DNA of 43,759 bases, from assembly GCA_007132965.1 (NCBI GenBank), contig SLNQ01000028.1, positions 1-43,759 of the forward strand, given 5' to 3'. The notes beneath the pieces were generated by a model. The model was not told the DNA's origin. It was given only the letters and a program-made list of their open reading frames with translations, and ran no database searches. Shown piece after piece: positions 33,062 through 41,364 of this stretch (position 1 is the first letter of the stretch; each line of letters begins with the position of its first letter). The DNA comes from Gemmatimonadota bacterium (GTDB lineage Bacteria; Gemmatimonadota; Gemmatimonadetes; Longimicrobiales; Gaopeijiaceae). The position numbers and the translations under genes were made by a program.

Positions 33062-34528
33062 TTGTCATTTTCCGCCTCGGAGCCCGAGGGGCTGGACGAA
33101 CTCCAACGGACCCCGACCCACCTCGAGGGGCTGGACCACGTCCTCTCGGGAGGGCTCCCCACCCGTCGCACCACCCTGGTCTGCGGTGGGCCCGGCTGCG
33201 GCAAGACCATGCTGGCCATGGAGGTCGTGGCCCGGGGGGCCGCGCATGGGGAGCCCGGCGCCTTCTTCAGCTTCGAGCAGACCTCCCGGGAGCTCCAGAC
33301 CGACTTCCGCTCGTTGGATCTGGACCTGGAGGGCCTGGTCCACCGGGACCTCCTCCGCATCCACCACGTGGACCTGGGCGACCGCCCTGCAGCCGAAACC
33401 GGGGGGTACAGCCTGGACGGTCTCCTGGTGCAGATGGACCAGGTCATCGAGGCGGTGGGAGCCAAGCGAGTGGCGCTGGACACCCTGGAGGTTCTCTTCG
33501 CCCGGCTGGAGGACTCCCGGACCCTCCGCTCCGAGATCCGCCGGCTCTTCCGCTGGCTCCAGGACCGGGAGGTCACCGCGCTGGTCACCGCTGAGGCCGG
33601 CGCCGAGACCCTGACCCGACACGGCCTGGAGGAGTACGTCTCGGACTGCGTCGTCCGCCTGGACCACCGGATCCACGACGAGGTCTCCACCCGACGGGCC
33701 CGGGTCCTGAAGTACCGGGGCACGCGGCACAGCACCAACGAGCACCCCTTCCTCATCAGCCGAAAGGGGATCGCCCTCATCCCAGTGGACAGCCGACCGC
33801 TGGAGCACCCGGCTCCGGCAGAGCGGATCTCAACCGGGATCGAGGGGCTGGACCGGATGTTCGGGGGCGAGGGGTACTTCCGGGGTTCCAGCATACTGGT
33901 GTCGGGTCGTGCCGGCACGGGGAAGTCCAGCATCGGGGCCGCGTACGTGGACGCAGCCTGCCGGCGAGGTGAGCGGGCCCTCTACGTGTCCTTCGAGGAG
34001 TCCAGGTCCCAGATCGTGCGGAACATGCAGTCGGTGGGCGTCGATCTGGAGCCCTGGATCGAGGAAGGGCTGCTCACCATTCAGGCTCGACGCCCCTCAC
34101 AGCTGGGCCTGGAGGAACACCTGCGGGAGGTCGAAGACGTCCTGGACGACGTGAGCCCGGAGGCCGTGGTGGTGGACCCGGTGACGAACCTCATCAACGT
34201 GGGAACCCCGGCCACCACCCTGGCCATGCTCACCCGCCTGGTGGATTCGATGAAGGCCCGGCGCACCACCGCCTTGTACACGTCGCTGGAGTCGGGAGAG
34301 GGTCCACCGTCGGTGATGAGGGTGGGGGTATCGTCGGTCATGGACACCTGGGTGCAGCTGGTGAACCTCCTGAGGAGGCCGGCGGAGAGTCGGGGAATCT
34401 ACGTCGTCAAGGCCAGGGGCATGGCCCATGCCCACGCCGTGCACGAGTTCCGCCTCTCGGACGCCGGGGTGGAGGTGGCCGATCCGCTGGACACGGCCGT
34501 CGGCGACCCCCGTGAGGGGCCGCCATGA
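33062..34528 (+). CDS. kaiC: KaiC-like double-domain RecA ATPase
   Basis: The 488-residue protein has two fused KaiC domains. CI (about 15-245) has Walker A GGPGCGKT (~42-49), Walker B VALDTLEVLF and ISRKGIALIPV at its end. CII (about 250-480) has Walker A GRAGTGKSS (~282) and Walker B VVVDPVTNL. The catalytic acidic pair is FEE in CII (YVSFEESRSQIVRN) but FEQ in CI. The CII block aligned to the KaiC phosphosites Ser431/Thr432 reads VSSVMDT (Ser424-Ser425), so two phosphorylatable residues remain. The C-terminus lacks an obvious long A-loop tail. TTG 33062 is supported by GAGGA 6 nt upstream. KaiC proteins bind and hydrolyse ATP as hexamers and cycle phosphate with KaiB. The stop overlaps kaiB. 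Confidence 0.9.
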   Translation: MSFSASEPEGLDELQRTPTHLEGLDHVLSGGLPTRRTTLVCGGPGCGKTMLAMEVVARGAAHGEPGAFFSFEQTSRELQTDFRSLDLDLEGLVHRDLLRIHHVDLGDRPAAETGGYSLDGLLVQMDQVIEAVGAKRVALDTLEVLFARLEDSRTLRSEIRRLFRWLQDREVTALVTAEAGAETLTRHGLEEYVSDCVVRLDHRIHDEVSTRRARVLKYRGTRHSTNEHPFLISRKGIALIPVDSRPLEHPAPAERISTGIEGLDRMFGGEGYFRGSSILVSGRAGTGKSSIGAAYVDAACRRGERALYVSFEESRSQIVRNMQSVGVDLEPWIEEGLLTIQARRPSQLGLEEHLREVEDVLDDVSPEAVVVDPVTNLINVGTPATTLAMLTRLVDSMKARRTTALYTSLESGEGPPSVMRVGVSSVMDTWVQLVNLLRRPAESRGIYVVKARGMAHAHAVHEFRLSDAGVEVADPLDTAVGDPREGPP

Positions 34529-34860
34529 TGATGCTGAGGAAGCGAAGGGACGCCCCCCCACCCTCCGGAGGCGGCGCGGCCCCCGCCGAGCGGTGGCGCT
34601 TTCGGATCTATACGGTGGGGGTGAACCCCGCCGCCGAGACCGCCCTCCGCAATCTTCGCGCTATCTGCAGCAAACACCTGGAGCTGGAGCCCACCATCGA
34701 GGTCGTGGACCTGGAGCAGGAGCCTGAGCTGGCGCTGAGCCACGGGATCTACGCGGTTCCCACCGTGATCCGCCATCATCCGCTCCCTCTGATGAAGGTG
34801 ATCGGGGATCTGTCCGATCGGCGCCGCACCCTGGACGGCCTGGCCATCGGACCGCGCTGA
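34525..34860 (+). CDS. kaiB: KaiB-like thioredoxin-fold protein
   Basis: The 111-residue protein has a ~20-residue basic/Pro-Gly leader followed by the KaiB fold. Its elements are FRIYTVGVNPAAETALRNL, LEPTIEVVDLEQEPELA, IYAVPTVIRHHPLP and KVIGDLSDRRRTLDGL. The A-x-PT-x...K-x-IGDLSD order matches cyanobacterial KaiB, the fold-switching partner that binds the KaiC CI ring. It overlaps kaiC by ATGA and the kinase gene by TGATG, so all three are translated as a coupled set. A second ATG three bases later is an alternative start. Confidence 0.9.
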   Translation: MMMLRKRRDAPPPSGGGAAPAERWRFRIYTVGVNPAAETALRNLRAICSKHLELEPTIEVVDLEQEPELALSHGIYAVPTVIRHHPLPLMKVIGDLSDRRRTLDGLAIGPR

Positions 34861-37520
34861 TGCTCCGATACGCTTCGGCCCATCACAGTTCGTCGGACTT
34901 CGCCGAGGCCATCCTCCAGGCCAGCGCCGACGGGGTGGTGGTCGTGGACTCGGAGGGGCTCATCGTGCGCTGCAATCCCCGGGCCGAGGAGCTCATGGGG
35001 CGGCCCGCCGAGGAGCTGGTGGGGAGCCACTTCGGAACGGTGTCGAACCCCACCACCCCGGGGGGCTCCGCCGACGTTCGGCTCCTCCACGCCGACGGCT
35101 CGGCCCGGGTGGTGGAGCTCCGGACGGCCCGCACCACCTGGAAGGGGTCTCCGGTGACGGTGGTGTCGATGCGGGACATGACCCGAGCCCGGGACCAGGC
35201 GCAGAGCCTGCGCATGCTCACGGCGGCGCTCGAGGCCGCCGAGAATGCCGTACAGATCGCCGATTCGTCGGGGAGGGTGGAGTGGGTGAATCCGGCCTTC
35301 AGCCGGACCACCGGCTACCCTGCCGCCGACGTGGTGGGCCGCACCCTCCAGGAGGTAGCGGAGCTGCTGGGCCAGCAGGAGGTCTTTCTGGGGACCATCG
35401 AACCGTCCCTGCAGCGGGGCGAGTCGTGGCAGGGCCAGCTCACCGGAAGACACCGGAACGGACGCCCCTTCCGGGAGGAGCGGACCATTACCCCGGTCAT
35501 GGGCCCCTCGGGCACCCGGCGGTCCTTCATCTCGGTCTCCACCGACATCAGCGACCGCTTGGAGGCGCAGGAGCAGCGGGAGCGACTTCTCTCCATCGTG
35601 GAGGCGACCCCGAGCCTGGTGGGGATCGCCGGCCGGGACGGTCGCGTCCGGTTCATCAACCGCGCCGGAAGGCGCCTCCTGGGGCTCCACGAGGACGACG
35701 AGCTCGACGAACTCCGCCTGGAGGACATCCACCCGCCGGAGGTGGTGGAGCTCATCTATCGCAAAGGAATCCCGGAGGCCGTCCGCCGGGGCGTCTGGGA
35801 GGGCGAGACGGCGATCCGGGGCCCGGGAGGTCGGGAGACTCCCATGTGGCAGATCATCCTGTCACACCGCTCCGCCGACGGCCGGCTCGAGTACTTTTCC
35901 ACGGTGGGCCAGGATCTCTCCCGGTGGAAGGCGGCCGAAGCAGCCCTGAAGGAGCGGGTGAAGGAGCTTCGGACCCTCTACGGGGTGAGCCGGGAGCTGG
36001 CCCAGTCCCAGCGCCCCCTCGAGGAGCGGCTGGCACGCGTGGTGGAGATCCTCCCGCCGGGCTGGCTGTATCCGTCCATCGCCGAGGCCCGGATCACCTG
36101 GGGAGACGAGAGCTTCGCCACCCCCGGATTCCGGGAGACGCCGTGGATGCTCAGCAGCCCCATCCGCCCCGGTGGGTGGGAGGCGGGCCGGGTCGAAGTG
36201 GCTCTCACCGAAGAGAGAGCCCCGCAGGACGAGGGCGAGGGCCCCTTCCTGTCCGAAGAAAGGGAGCTCCTGGACGCGGTGGCCGCGGCCATCGGAGAGG
36301 CGGCCCAGAGGGACAAGCTGCAGCAGGAGTTCGTGGGAGCCCAGAAGATGGAGACCATCGGCCGATTGGCCGGCGGGGCGGCCCACGACTTCAACAACCT
36401 CCTCTCGGTGATCCGGGCCCACGCCGACACCATCCTGGGCGACCTGCCCCCCGATTCGGCCCACGTCGACGACCTCTCCCGGATCCTCAGGGCCACCGAA
36501 CAGGGTGCCGTCCTCACCGCCCAGCTCCTGGCCTTCAGCCGAAAGCAGACGCTGGAAGAGAGCGTCGTCCGCCTTCCCCGGCTGATCCAAGGGCTGGAGC
36601 CCTCCCTTCGACGCCTCATCCCGGCCACCGTCGAGCTCCACGTGGAGGCGGCGCCGGAGACCCCGGCCATTCGGGTCGACCCCGCCAAGCTGGACCGGGT
36701 GCTGCTGAACCTGGTCATCAACGCCGTGGACGCCATCCACGGCGAGGGGCGAGTGACCCTGCGCGTGGACCGGGAGACGCTCTCCGCCCGGGAGGCGGCG
36801 GCGTTGGCCGACGAGCTCCCCCCCGGTCCCTACGCCACCCTCACCGTGGTCGACACGGGCTCCGGAATGTCGCCCGAGGTGGCCACGCGGGTCTTTGAGC
36901 CCTTCTTTACCACCAAACCCGAGGGGAAGGGCACGGGCCTGGGGCTCTCCATGGCCTTCGGGTTCGTGCGGCAGAGCCGGGGCCACATCGAGGTGAAGAG
37001 CGCTCCCGGCGCGGGAACGGCCCTCGTCCTGCGCTTCCCCGCCGTCACGGACGAGGAGGTGCGGGACGAGGCGCCGCCCCAGCCGTCCCGGAACCCTCCC
37101 GCAACCCTTCGAGGGGTCCGGGTCCTGCTGGTGGACGACGACGAGCGCGTCCGCCGGGCCCTTCACCGTATGCTCTCGCAGGCCGGGCTGGAGATCCGGC
37201 AGGCCGCCTCCGGCCCTGAAGCCCTGGCGCTGGACCCTGCCGTTCTTCAGGCCACCGATCTTCTCATGACGGACCTGGTCATGCCCTCCATGTCGGGCAT
37301 CGAGCTGACCCGCAGACTCCGGCGTCTGCACCCCCACCTCGGGGTCGTCCTCATGTCCGGCTACGCGCCGGAGGAGCTGCGGAGCGCCGTCGGCGGGACC
37401 CCGGAGGGCGAAGCCCATGACGCCGGCGCCCCCCCGGCGGAACCCTTTCACCCGGAGATGCTCTCCAAACCCTTCTCCATGGCCGAAGCCGCCGCCGCCA
37501 TCCGTCGGGCACTGAACTGA
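34860..37520 (+). CDS. Hybrid sensor histidine kinase: three PAS, GAF-like, HisKA, HATPase, receiver
   Basis: The 886-residue protein has no signal peptide or membrane helix, so it is probably a cytosolic sensor. The order is PAS1 (about 12-115), PAS2 (130-245), PAS3 (250-365), a short coiled coil, a GAF-like degenerate domain (about 385-480; ILPPGWLYPSIAEARITWG), HisKA with His509 (GGAAHDFNNLLSVI) and HATPase (NLVINAVDAIHG, DTGSGMS, GTGLGLSMAFGFV). The C-terminal receiver has Asp805 (MTDLVMPSMSG) and Lys in LSKPFSM. A ~20-residue insert rich in Gly/Ala/Pro sits in the receiver before that Lys. It is coupled to kaiB, so it is the probable output or input kinase of the Kai module. No separate DNA-binding response regulator is in the operon. 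Confidence 0.9.
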   Translation: MLRYASAHHSSSDFAEAILQASADGVVVVDSEGLIVRCNPRAEELMGRPAEELVGSHFGTVSNPTTPGGSADVRLLHADGSARVVELRTARTTWKGSPVTVVSMRDMTRARDQAQSLRMLTAALEAAENAVQIADSSGRVEWVNPAFSRTTGYPAADVVGRTLQEVAELLGQQEVFLGTIEPSLQRGESWQGQLTGRHRNGRPFREERTITPVMGPSGTRRSFISVSTDISDRLEAQEQRERLLSIVEATPSLVGIAGRDGRVRFINRAGRRLLGLHEDDELDELRLEDIHPPEVVELIYRKGIPEAVRRGVWEGETAIRGPGGRETPMWQIILSHRSADGRLEYFSTVGQDLSRWKAAEAALKERVKELRTLYGVSRELAQSQRPLEERLARVVEILPPGWLYPSIAEARITWGDESFATPGFRETPWMLSSPIRPGGWEAGRVEVALTEERAPQDEGEGPFLSEERELLDAVAAAIGEAAQRDKLQQEFVGAQKMETIGRLAGGAAHDFNNLLSVIRAHADTILGDLPPDSAHVDDLSRILRATEQGAVLTAQLLAFSRKQTLEESVVRLPRLIQGLEPSLRRLIPATVELHVEAAPETPAIRVDPAKLDRVLLNLVINAVDAIHGEGRVTLRVDRETLSAREAAALADELPPGPYATLTVVDTGSGMSPEVATRVFEPFFTTKPEGKGTGLGLSMAFGFVRQSRGHIEVKSAPGAGTALVLRFPAVTDEEVRDEAPPQPSRNPPATLRGVRVLLVDDDERVRRALHRMLSQAGLEIRQAASGPEALALDPAVLQATDLLMTDLVMPSMSGIELTRRLRRLHPHLGVVLMSGYAPEELRSAVGGTPEGEAHDAGAPPAEPFHPEMLSKPFSMAEAAAAIRRALN

Positions 37521-37546
37521 CCCCTTTGATCGGATGTAATGTGTAC

Positions 37547-37575
37547 TTGACATAGACGCAGGTAGACTTTACATA
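37547..37575 (+). promoter_or_regulatory. Promoter of the molybdate-regulator/modABC operon, repeat-rich, leaderless geometry
   Basis: TTGACA (37547-37552), a 17-nt spacer and TACATA (37570-37575). The ATG of the regulator begins 6 nt after the -10, with no Shine-Dalgarno. ATGTAA (37534-37539) and TTACAT (37569-37574) form an inverted repeat around the promoter, and TAGAC is repeated 10 bp apart in the spacer. These look like operator half-sites for autoregulation. Confidence 0.6.
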
Positions 37576-37580
37576 CGGGC

Positions 37581-38702
37581 ATGAGCCCTTCACCCCGCAG
37601 CACCCTCCGCTCCCGGCGCACCCACCGGGGCTGGTCCCAAGCCCGTCTGGCCGAGATGGCCGGAATCACCCGGCAGAGCTACGCCGCCATCGAGTCGGGC
37701 CGGTCCACGCCCTCCACCGAGGTGGCCCTCCGCCTGGCCCGGGCGCTGGCAAGCACGGTGGAGGAGCTCTTTTCCCTCTCCGGCGACTCGACTCCGCCGG
37801 AGAGGGCATGGGATCCGGCGCTCCCCACCGCCGGCCTCTTCCGACGGGGGCCGACCCGTGTCCGACTGGCCCGGGTCTCCGGACGCCTCACTGCCTTCCC
37901 CCTGGGATTGGGCGGGGTCCACGCCTCCGTGGCCGCCGACGGAGTGGCCCGGGAGGTGGGGGACGACGCCCCCACCCTGGAGGTGGAGCTCCTGCCTCAT
38001 CGGCGTCCGCCCCCGGACCTGGTGGTGGCGGGATGCGACCCGGCGCTGGGGCTGGTGGTGGAGGGGCTTCGCCGCCGGTGGGACGTGGACGTGCTCTGGA
38101 TTCCCGCCGGCAGCCGTGCCGCCCTGGAGGCGCTGGCGGACGGCCGGATCCATGTGGCCGGCACGCACCTCCTGGACTCCGGTTCCGGCGAGTACAACGC
38201 CCCGTGGATTCGCCGCATGGTCCCGTTCCCCACCCTTCGCGTGGGCTTCGCCACCTGGGAACAGGCGCTGGTGGTCCGTGCCCGCAACCCCCTGCGACTG
38301 AGGGGAGTGGAGGACCTGTCCCGCACCGGGGTGCGCCTGGTGAATCGGGAGCCCGGTTCCGGATCCCGGGCACTGCTGGAGCACTGTCTCCGGGAGGCCG
38401 GCCTCCCGCCGGAGGGGGTGGCGGGCTTCGACGACACGGTGGTGCTGGACCACGACCAGGTGGGGGCCACGGTGGCGGCGGGGCTGGCCGACGCCGGCGT
38501 GGCGATCCGGGCGGTGGCCGCCGCCTGGGGGCTGGAGGCCCTCCCCCTGGCCCGTGAGCCCTTCGAGCTGGTCCTTCCGGAACGCATGGTGGACCTCCCG
38601 GCGGCACAGGCCCTCCTGGAGCTCCTCCGGGACCCGTGGCTTCGCCGGCAGGTGGAGCTGCTGGGGGACTACGACACCTCCGGGATGGGCACGCCGGCGT
38701 GA
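37581..38702 (+). CDS. HTH regulator with periplasmic-binding-like molybdate-type sensor domain
   Basis: The 373-residue protein has an N-terminal XRE-type HTH (about 8-62: SRRTHRGWSQARLAEMAGITRQSYAAIESGRSTPS). A C-terminal PBP-like domain (about 135-365) includes VVAGCDPALGLVVEGL, GTHLLDSGSGEYN, VRLVNREPGSGSRALLEHCL and DHDQVGATVAAGLADAGVAI. This PBP-like domain is the kind fused to HTH regulators of molybdopterin and molybdate genes. As modA overlaps its stop (GTGA), it is inferred to sense molybdate, tungstate or a molybdenum cofactor precursor and regulate modABC. It is not a classic ModE (no MOP domain). The start coincides with the predicted transcription start. Confidence 0.85.
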   Translation: MSPSPRSTLRSRRTHRGWSQARLAEMAGITRQSYAAIESGRSTPSTEVALRLARALASTVEELFSLSGDSTPPERAWDPALPTAGLFRRGPTRVRLARVSGRLTAFPLGLGGVHASVAADGVAREVGDDAPTLEVELLPHRRPPPDLVVAGCDPALGLVVEGLRRRWDVDVLWIPAGSRAALEALADGRIHVAGTHLLDSGSGEYNAPWIRRMVPFPTLRVGFATWEQALVVRARNPLRLRGVEDLSRTGVRLVNREPGSGSRALLEHCLREAGLPPEGVAGFDDTVVLDHDQVGATVAAGLADAGVAIRAVAAAWGLEALPLAREPFELVLPERMVDLPAAQALLELLRDPWLRRQVELLGDYDTSGMGTPA

Positions 38703-39568
38703 GCCGCGGACGGAAGAGGCTGCAGGGTGCCCCGTTCTTCGGCCCCACCCTGGCCGTGGTCGTGGCCGTGGCCCTGACGACCCTTCCGGCAGGCTGCGGG
38801 GGTGAGCACGACGATGGTGCCTCCGACGCTCTCCCTCAGGATCAGGCGCCCCTCCTGGTCCTGGCGGCGTCGGACCTGGTCCCGGCGTTCCGGGAGCTGG
38901 CCCCCATCTTCGAAGACCGGACGGGGACGCCGGTGGACCTGGTCTTCGGATCCACCGGGAACCTGGCGGCCCAGATCCGCCACGGCGCCCCCGCCGACCT
39001 CTTCTTCGCCGCCGACGAGCGCTTCCTGGACGACCTGGCGGCCCGGGGTCGGATCGACGGCGAGACCCGCCGACTCTACGCCGTGGGCCGCCTGGTGGTG
39101 GTCGTGCCGGCAAACCGGCCGCTGCCCCGGCGACTCGAGGAGCTTCGGGAGGAGCGCTACACCACGGTGGCCATCGCCAACCCGGAGCACGCGCCCTACG
39201 GAAGAGCCGCCGACCAGGTGCTGGAGAGCGTGGGGATCCGGGACGAGCTTCAGGGGCGACTTGTCTTCGGCGAGAACATCGCCCACACCCTCCGCTTCGT
39301 GGAGACCGGGAACGTGGACGCCGCCATCGTGGCCCTGAGCCTGGTGCGGGACGGCGACGGACAGATCCGTCCCCACCTCCTGGTGGACGGGGCCCACCAC
39401 GCCCCCCTGATTCAGGCGGCCGGAGTGACCACCGACGCCCCACGCCCGGAAGCGGCCCGGGCGTTCCTGACCTTCGTCACGTCTGCGGAGGGTCAGGCGC
39501 TCCTGGAGCGATACGGCTTCGAGCCCCCTCCCGACACCGATCCCGACACCCATGGGAGCTCCCGGTGA
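38699..39568 (+). CDS. modA: Molybdate ABC transporter substrate-binding lipoprotein
   Basis: The 289-residue protein binds oxyanions outside the inner membrane. GTG 38699 overlaps the regulator stop and gives a signal sequence ending in the lipobox TLPAGCGG; the longer track ORF is not needed. ModA features are LLVLAASDLVPAFRELAP, FGSTGNLAAQIRHGAPADLFFAAD, YGRAADQVLESVGI, ENIAHTLRFVETGNVDAAIVALSLV and FLTFVTSAEGQALLERYGF. The conserved Ser residues expected to hold molybdate (AASD and GSTG) are present. A sulfate or tungstate preference cannot be excluded. It overlaps modB by GTGA. Confidence 0.92.
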   Translation: MSRGRKRLQGAPFFGPTLAVVVAVALTTLPAGCGGEHDDGASDALPQDQAPLLVLAASDLVPAFRELAPIFEDRTGTPVDLVFGSTGNLAAQIRHGAPADLFFAADERFLDDLAARGRIDGETRRLYAVGRLVVVVPANRPLPRRLEELREERYTTVAIANPEHAPYGRAADQVLESVGIRDELQGRLVFGENIAHTLRFVETGNVDAAIVALSLVRDGDGQIRPHLLVDGAHHAPLIQAAGVTTDAPRPEAARAFLTFVTSAEGQALLERYGFEPPPDTDPDTHGSSR

Positions 39569-40224
39569 GCCTCCACCCCATCATCCTCTCGCTACAGGTG
39601 GCCGGGGCGGCCTCGGCGCTGGCCCTGGTGGTGGGGCTCCCGGTGGCGTGGCTCCTGGCTCGCCGGGAGCTGCCCGGCCGCAACGTGGCCACCGTCCTGA
39701 TCCTCCTCCCCATGGTGCTGCCGCCCACCGTGCTGGGGTACTACCTCCTGGTCATCGTGGGGCGGGAGGGACCGGTGGGGCAGATGGCCGAGGCCGTGGG
39801 TCTGGGCCGGATCGTCTTCACCCCCGGCGCCGCGGTGCTGGCGGCCTTCGCCGCCTCGGTCCCCTTTCTCATCGTGGCGGCCCGGGCCGGGTTCGAGCAG
39901 GTGGACCCGGCGTACGAGGAGGCGGCCCGGACGCTGGGACGCAGCGAGCCGGCCATCGCCTTCCTGGTGACCCTTCCCCTGGCATGGCGCAGCGTGGTGG
40001 CCGGCCTGGCTCTCACCTTTGCCCGGGCGGTGGGGGAGTTCGGCGCCACCATCATGGTGGCCGGAAGCGTCCCGGGACGAACCCGCACCGCCAGCATCGC
40101 CATCTACGAAGCGGTACAGGTGGGCCGGATGGACGAGGCCAACCTCATGGCCCTCCTCCTCACGGTCATCACCGCGGCCATGCTCCTGGCGCTGGTGGGT
40201 CTGGGCCGGGGAGGCGGCTGGTGA
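39565..40224 (+). CDS. modB: Molybdate ABC transporter permease
   Basis: The 219-residue inner-membrane subunit has about five hydrophobic helices (for example ALALVVGLPVAWLLA, ATVLILLPMVLPPTVLGYYLLVIV, LALTFARAVGEFGATIMVAG). The cytoplasmic EAA loop that docks to ModC is EEAARTLGRSEPAIAFLVTLPLAW. GEFGATIMVAGSVPGRTRT is the typical ModB segment. The start is GTG within the modA stop, and the stop overlaps the modC GTG. Size and order are standard. Confidence 0.93.
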   Translation: MSLHPIILSLQVAGAASALALVVGLPVAWLLARRELPGRNVATVLILLPMVLPPTVLGYYLLVIVGREGPVGQMAEAVGLGRIVFTPGAAVLAAFAASVPFLIVAARAGFEQVDPAYEEAARTLGRSEPAIAFLVTLPLAWRSVVAGLALTFARAVGEFGATIMVAGSVPGRTRTASIAIYEAVQVGRMDEANLMALLLTVITAAMLLALVGLGRGGGW

Positions 40225-40937
40225 TCCTGGAGGCTGTCGTGGACGGCCGGGTGGGGGAGTTCCACCTGCAGGTCCGCTTCCGGGCCGGAGGGGGCGTCAC
40301 CGCTCTATTCGGACCCTCGGGGGCGGGCAAGACACTGACCCTCAGGCACATCGCGGGGCTGAACCGTCCGGAGGAGGGCCGGATCACGCTGGGTGACCGA
40401 ACCCTCTTCGACTCGGAGCGGGGCATCCACCTCCAGCCGCAGGAGCGCGCCGTGGGGTACGTGTCCCAGGAGTCGGTCCTCTTCCCGCACCTCTCGGTGG
40501 CGGGCAACGTGGGCTTCGGGTTGCACCGCGAGCCACGGAGCCGGCGGAATCGCCGAATCGCCGAGGTGCTGGAGTTGGTGGAACTGGCAGGCTACGAGTC
40601 CCGCAGCCCCGACACGCTGTCCGGCGGAGAGGGACGCCGGGTCGCCATGGCCCGCGCCCTGGCCCCCCGCCCGTCCATCCTCCTCCTGGACGAGCCCTTC
40701 GCCGGCCTGGACTTCCGGGTGCGTCGGACCCTCCGGCGTCGCCTCCTGGCCATCCACGAGAATACCGGGGTCCCCATCCTCCTGGTGACCCACTCACTGG
40801 CCGATGTGCGGGAGGTGTGTGACGAGCTGGTCCTGGTGGACCGGGGACGGACGGTGGCCGCCGGCTCTGCCGGCGAGCTCATGGCCAGCCCTCCCAGCCC
40901 GCACGCCGCCGAGCTCCTGGCCGAGGACATGGCCTGA
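40221..40937 (+). CDS. modC: Molybdate ABC transporter ATPase, MOP-less
   Basis: The 238-residue ATPase starts at GTG 40221, within the modB stop; the longer track ORF is a shadow upstream. Walker A is GPSGAGKT, the Q-loop YVSQE, the ABC signature LSGGEGRRVAMARAL (Glu replaces the usual Gln) and Walker B SILLLDEPFAGLD, followed by the His switch LLVTHS. Typical ModC (~350 residues) carries a C-terminal molybdate-binding MOP domain; this one ends soon after the nucleotide-binding domain. Trans-inhibition by molybdate is therefore unlikely, leaving control to the HTH regulator. It converges on luxR with a 12-bp gap. Confidence 0.92.
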   Translation: MILEAVVDGRVGEFHLQVRFRAGGGVTALFGPSGAGKTLTLRHIAGLNRPEEGRITLGDRTLFDSERGIHLQPQERAVGYVSQESVLFPHLSVAGNVGFGLHREPRSRRNRRIAEVLELVELAGYESRSPDTLSGGEGRRVAMARALAPRPSILLLDEPFAGLDFRVRRTLRRRLLAIHENTGVPILLVTHSLADVREVCDELVLVDRGRTVAAGSAGELMASPPSPHAAELLAEDMA

Positions 40938-40949
40938 GGCCGACTCCGG

Positions 40950-41270
40950 TCAGTTGGCCTGGTTGGCCTCTCGAGCGGCGGTGATGACTCCGTAGACCTC
41001 CCTGCGGCTGGAGATCCGCAGCTTCCGGAGCACCCGCTCGGTATGACGACGCACCGTGTGCTCGCTCACGTGCATCTCCCGGGCGATCTCGGCGTTGGTG
41101 CGTCTGATGGCCAGCCTCCGGGCCACCTGGGCCTCGCGTCGGGTGAGGTCGAACCAGCGTACCAGCTCGCTGGGTCGCGGCAGCCCGGTGGAACGGGCGG
41201 GGATCCCCACCTCCAGGGGCTCCAGGGGGCGCAACAGGGATGTGTTGACGTTTGTGTCGGCAGAGTCCAT
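40950..41270 (-). CDS. Single-domain LuxR-type DNA-binding protein
   Basis: The 106-residue protein has a ~38-residue N-terminal segment without a recognisable sensor, then a GerE/LuxR HTH: FDLTRREAQVARRLAIRRTNAEIAREMHVSEHTVRRHTERVLRKLRI. The helix-turn-helix is complete, so it should bind DNA as a dimer. There is no receiver or autoinducer domain. GGAGG lies 6 nt before the ATG. It is divergent from the 56-codon secreted peptide gene, and the region between contains a perfect 23-bp palindrome about 95 bp upstream of its start. Its targets are unknown; autoregulation or control of the peptide is inferred from layout. Confidence 0.88.
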   Translation of the reverse strand: MDSADTNVNTSLLRPLEPLEVGIPARSTGLPRPSELVRWFDLTRREAQVARRLAIRRTNAEIAREMHVSEHTVRRHTERVLRKLRISSRREVYGVITAAREANQAN

Positions 41271-41364
41271 TCGGTACCTCCGAGGCTGAAGGGGACATTC
41301 CTTCCGCAGGGCGGATTCACCGCGCCTGCGATCTGCTCGGAAGGTGCCATGCGGCCATCAGCCG

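Noticed and set aside
33062-37520. Possible kaiA or SasA/RpaA in the Kai cluster
   Set aside because: No ORF resembles KaiA; the kinase lacks the KaiB-like N-terminal domain that defines SasA; no DNA-binding response regulator is adjacent.
35862-37553. 563-aa minus-strand ORF over the hybrid kinase
   Set aside because: Antisense shadow of a multi-domain kinase with all catalytic motifs.
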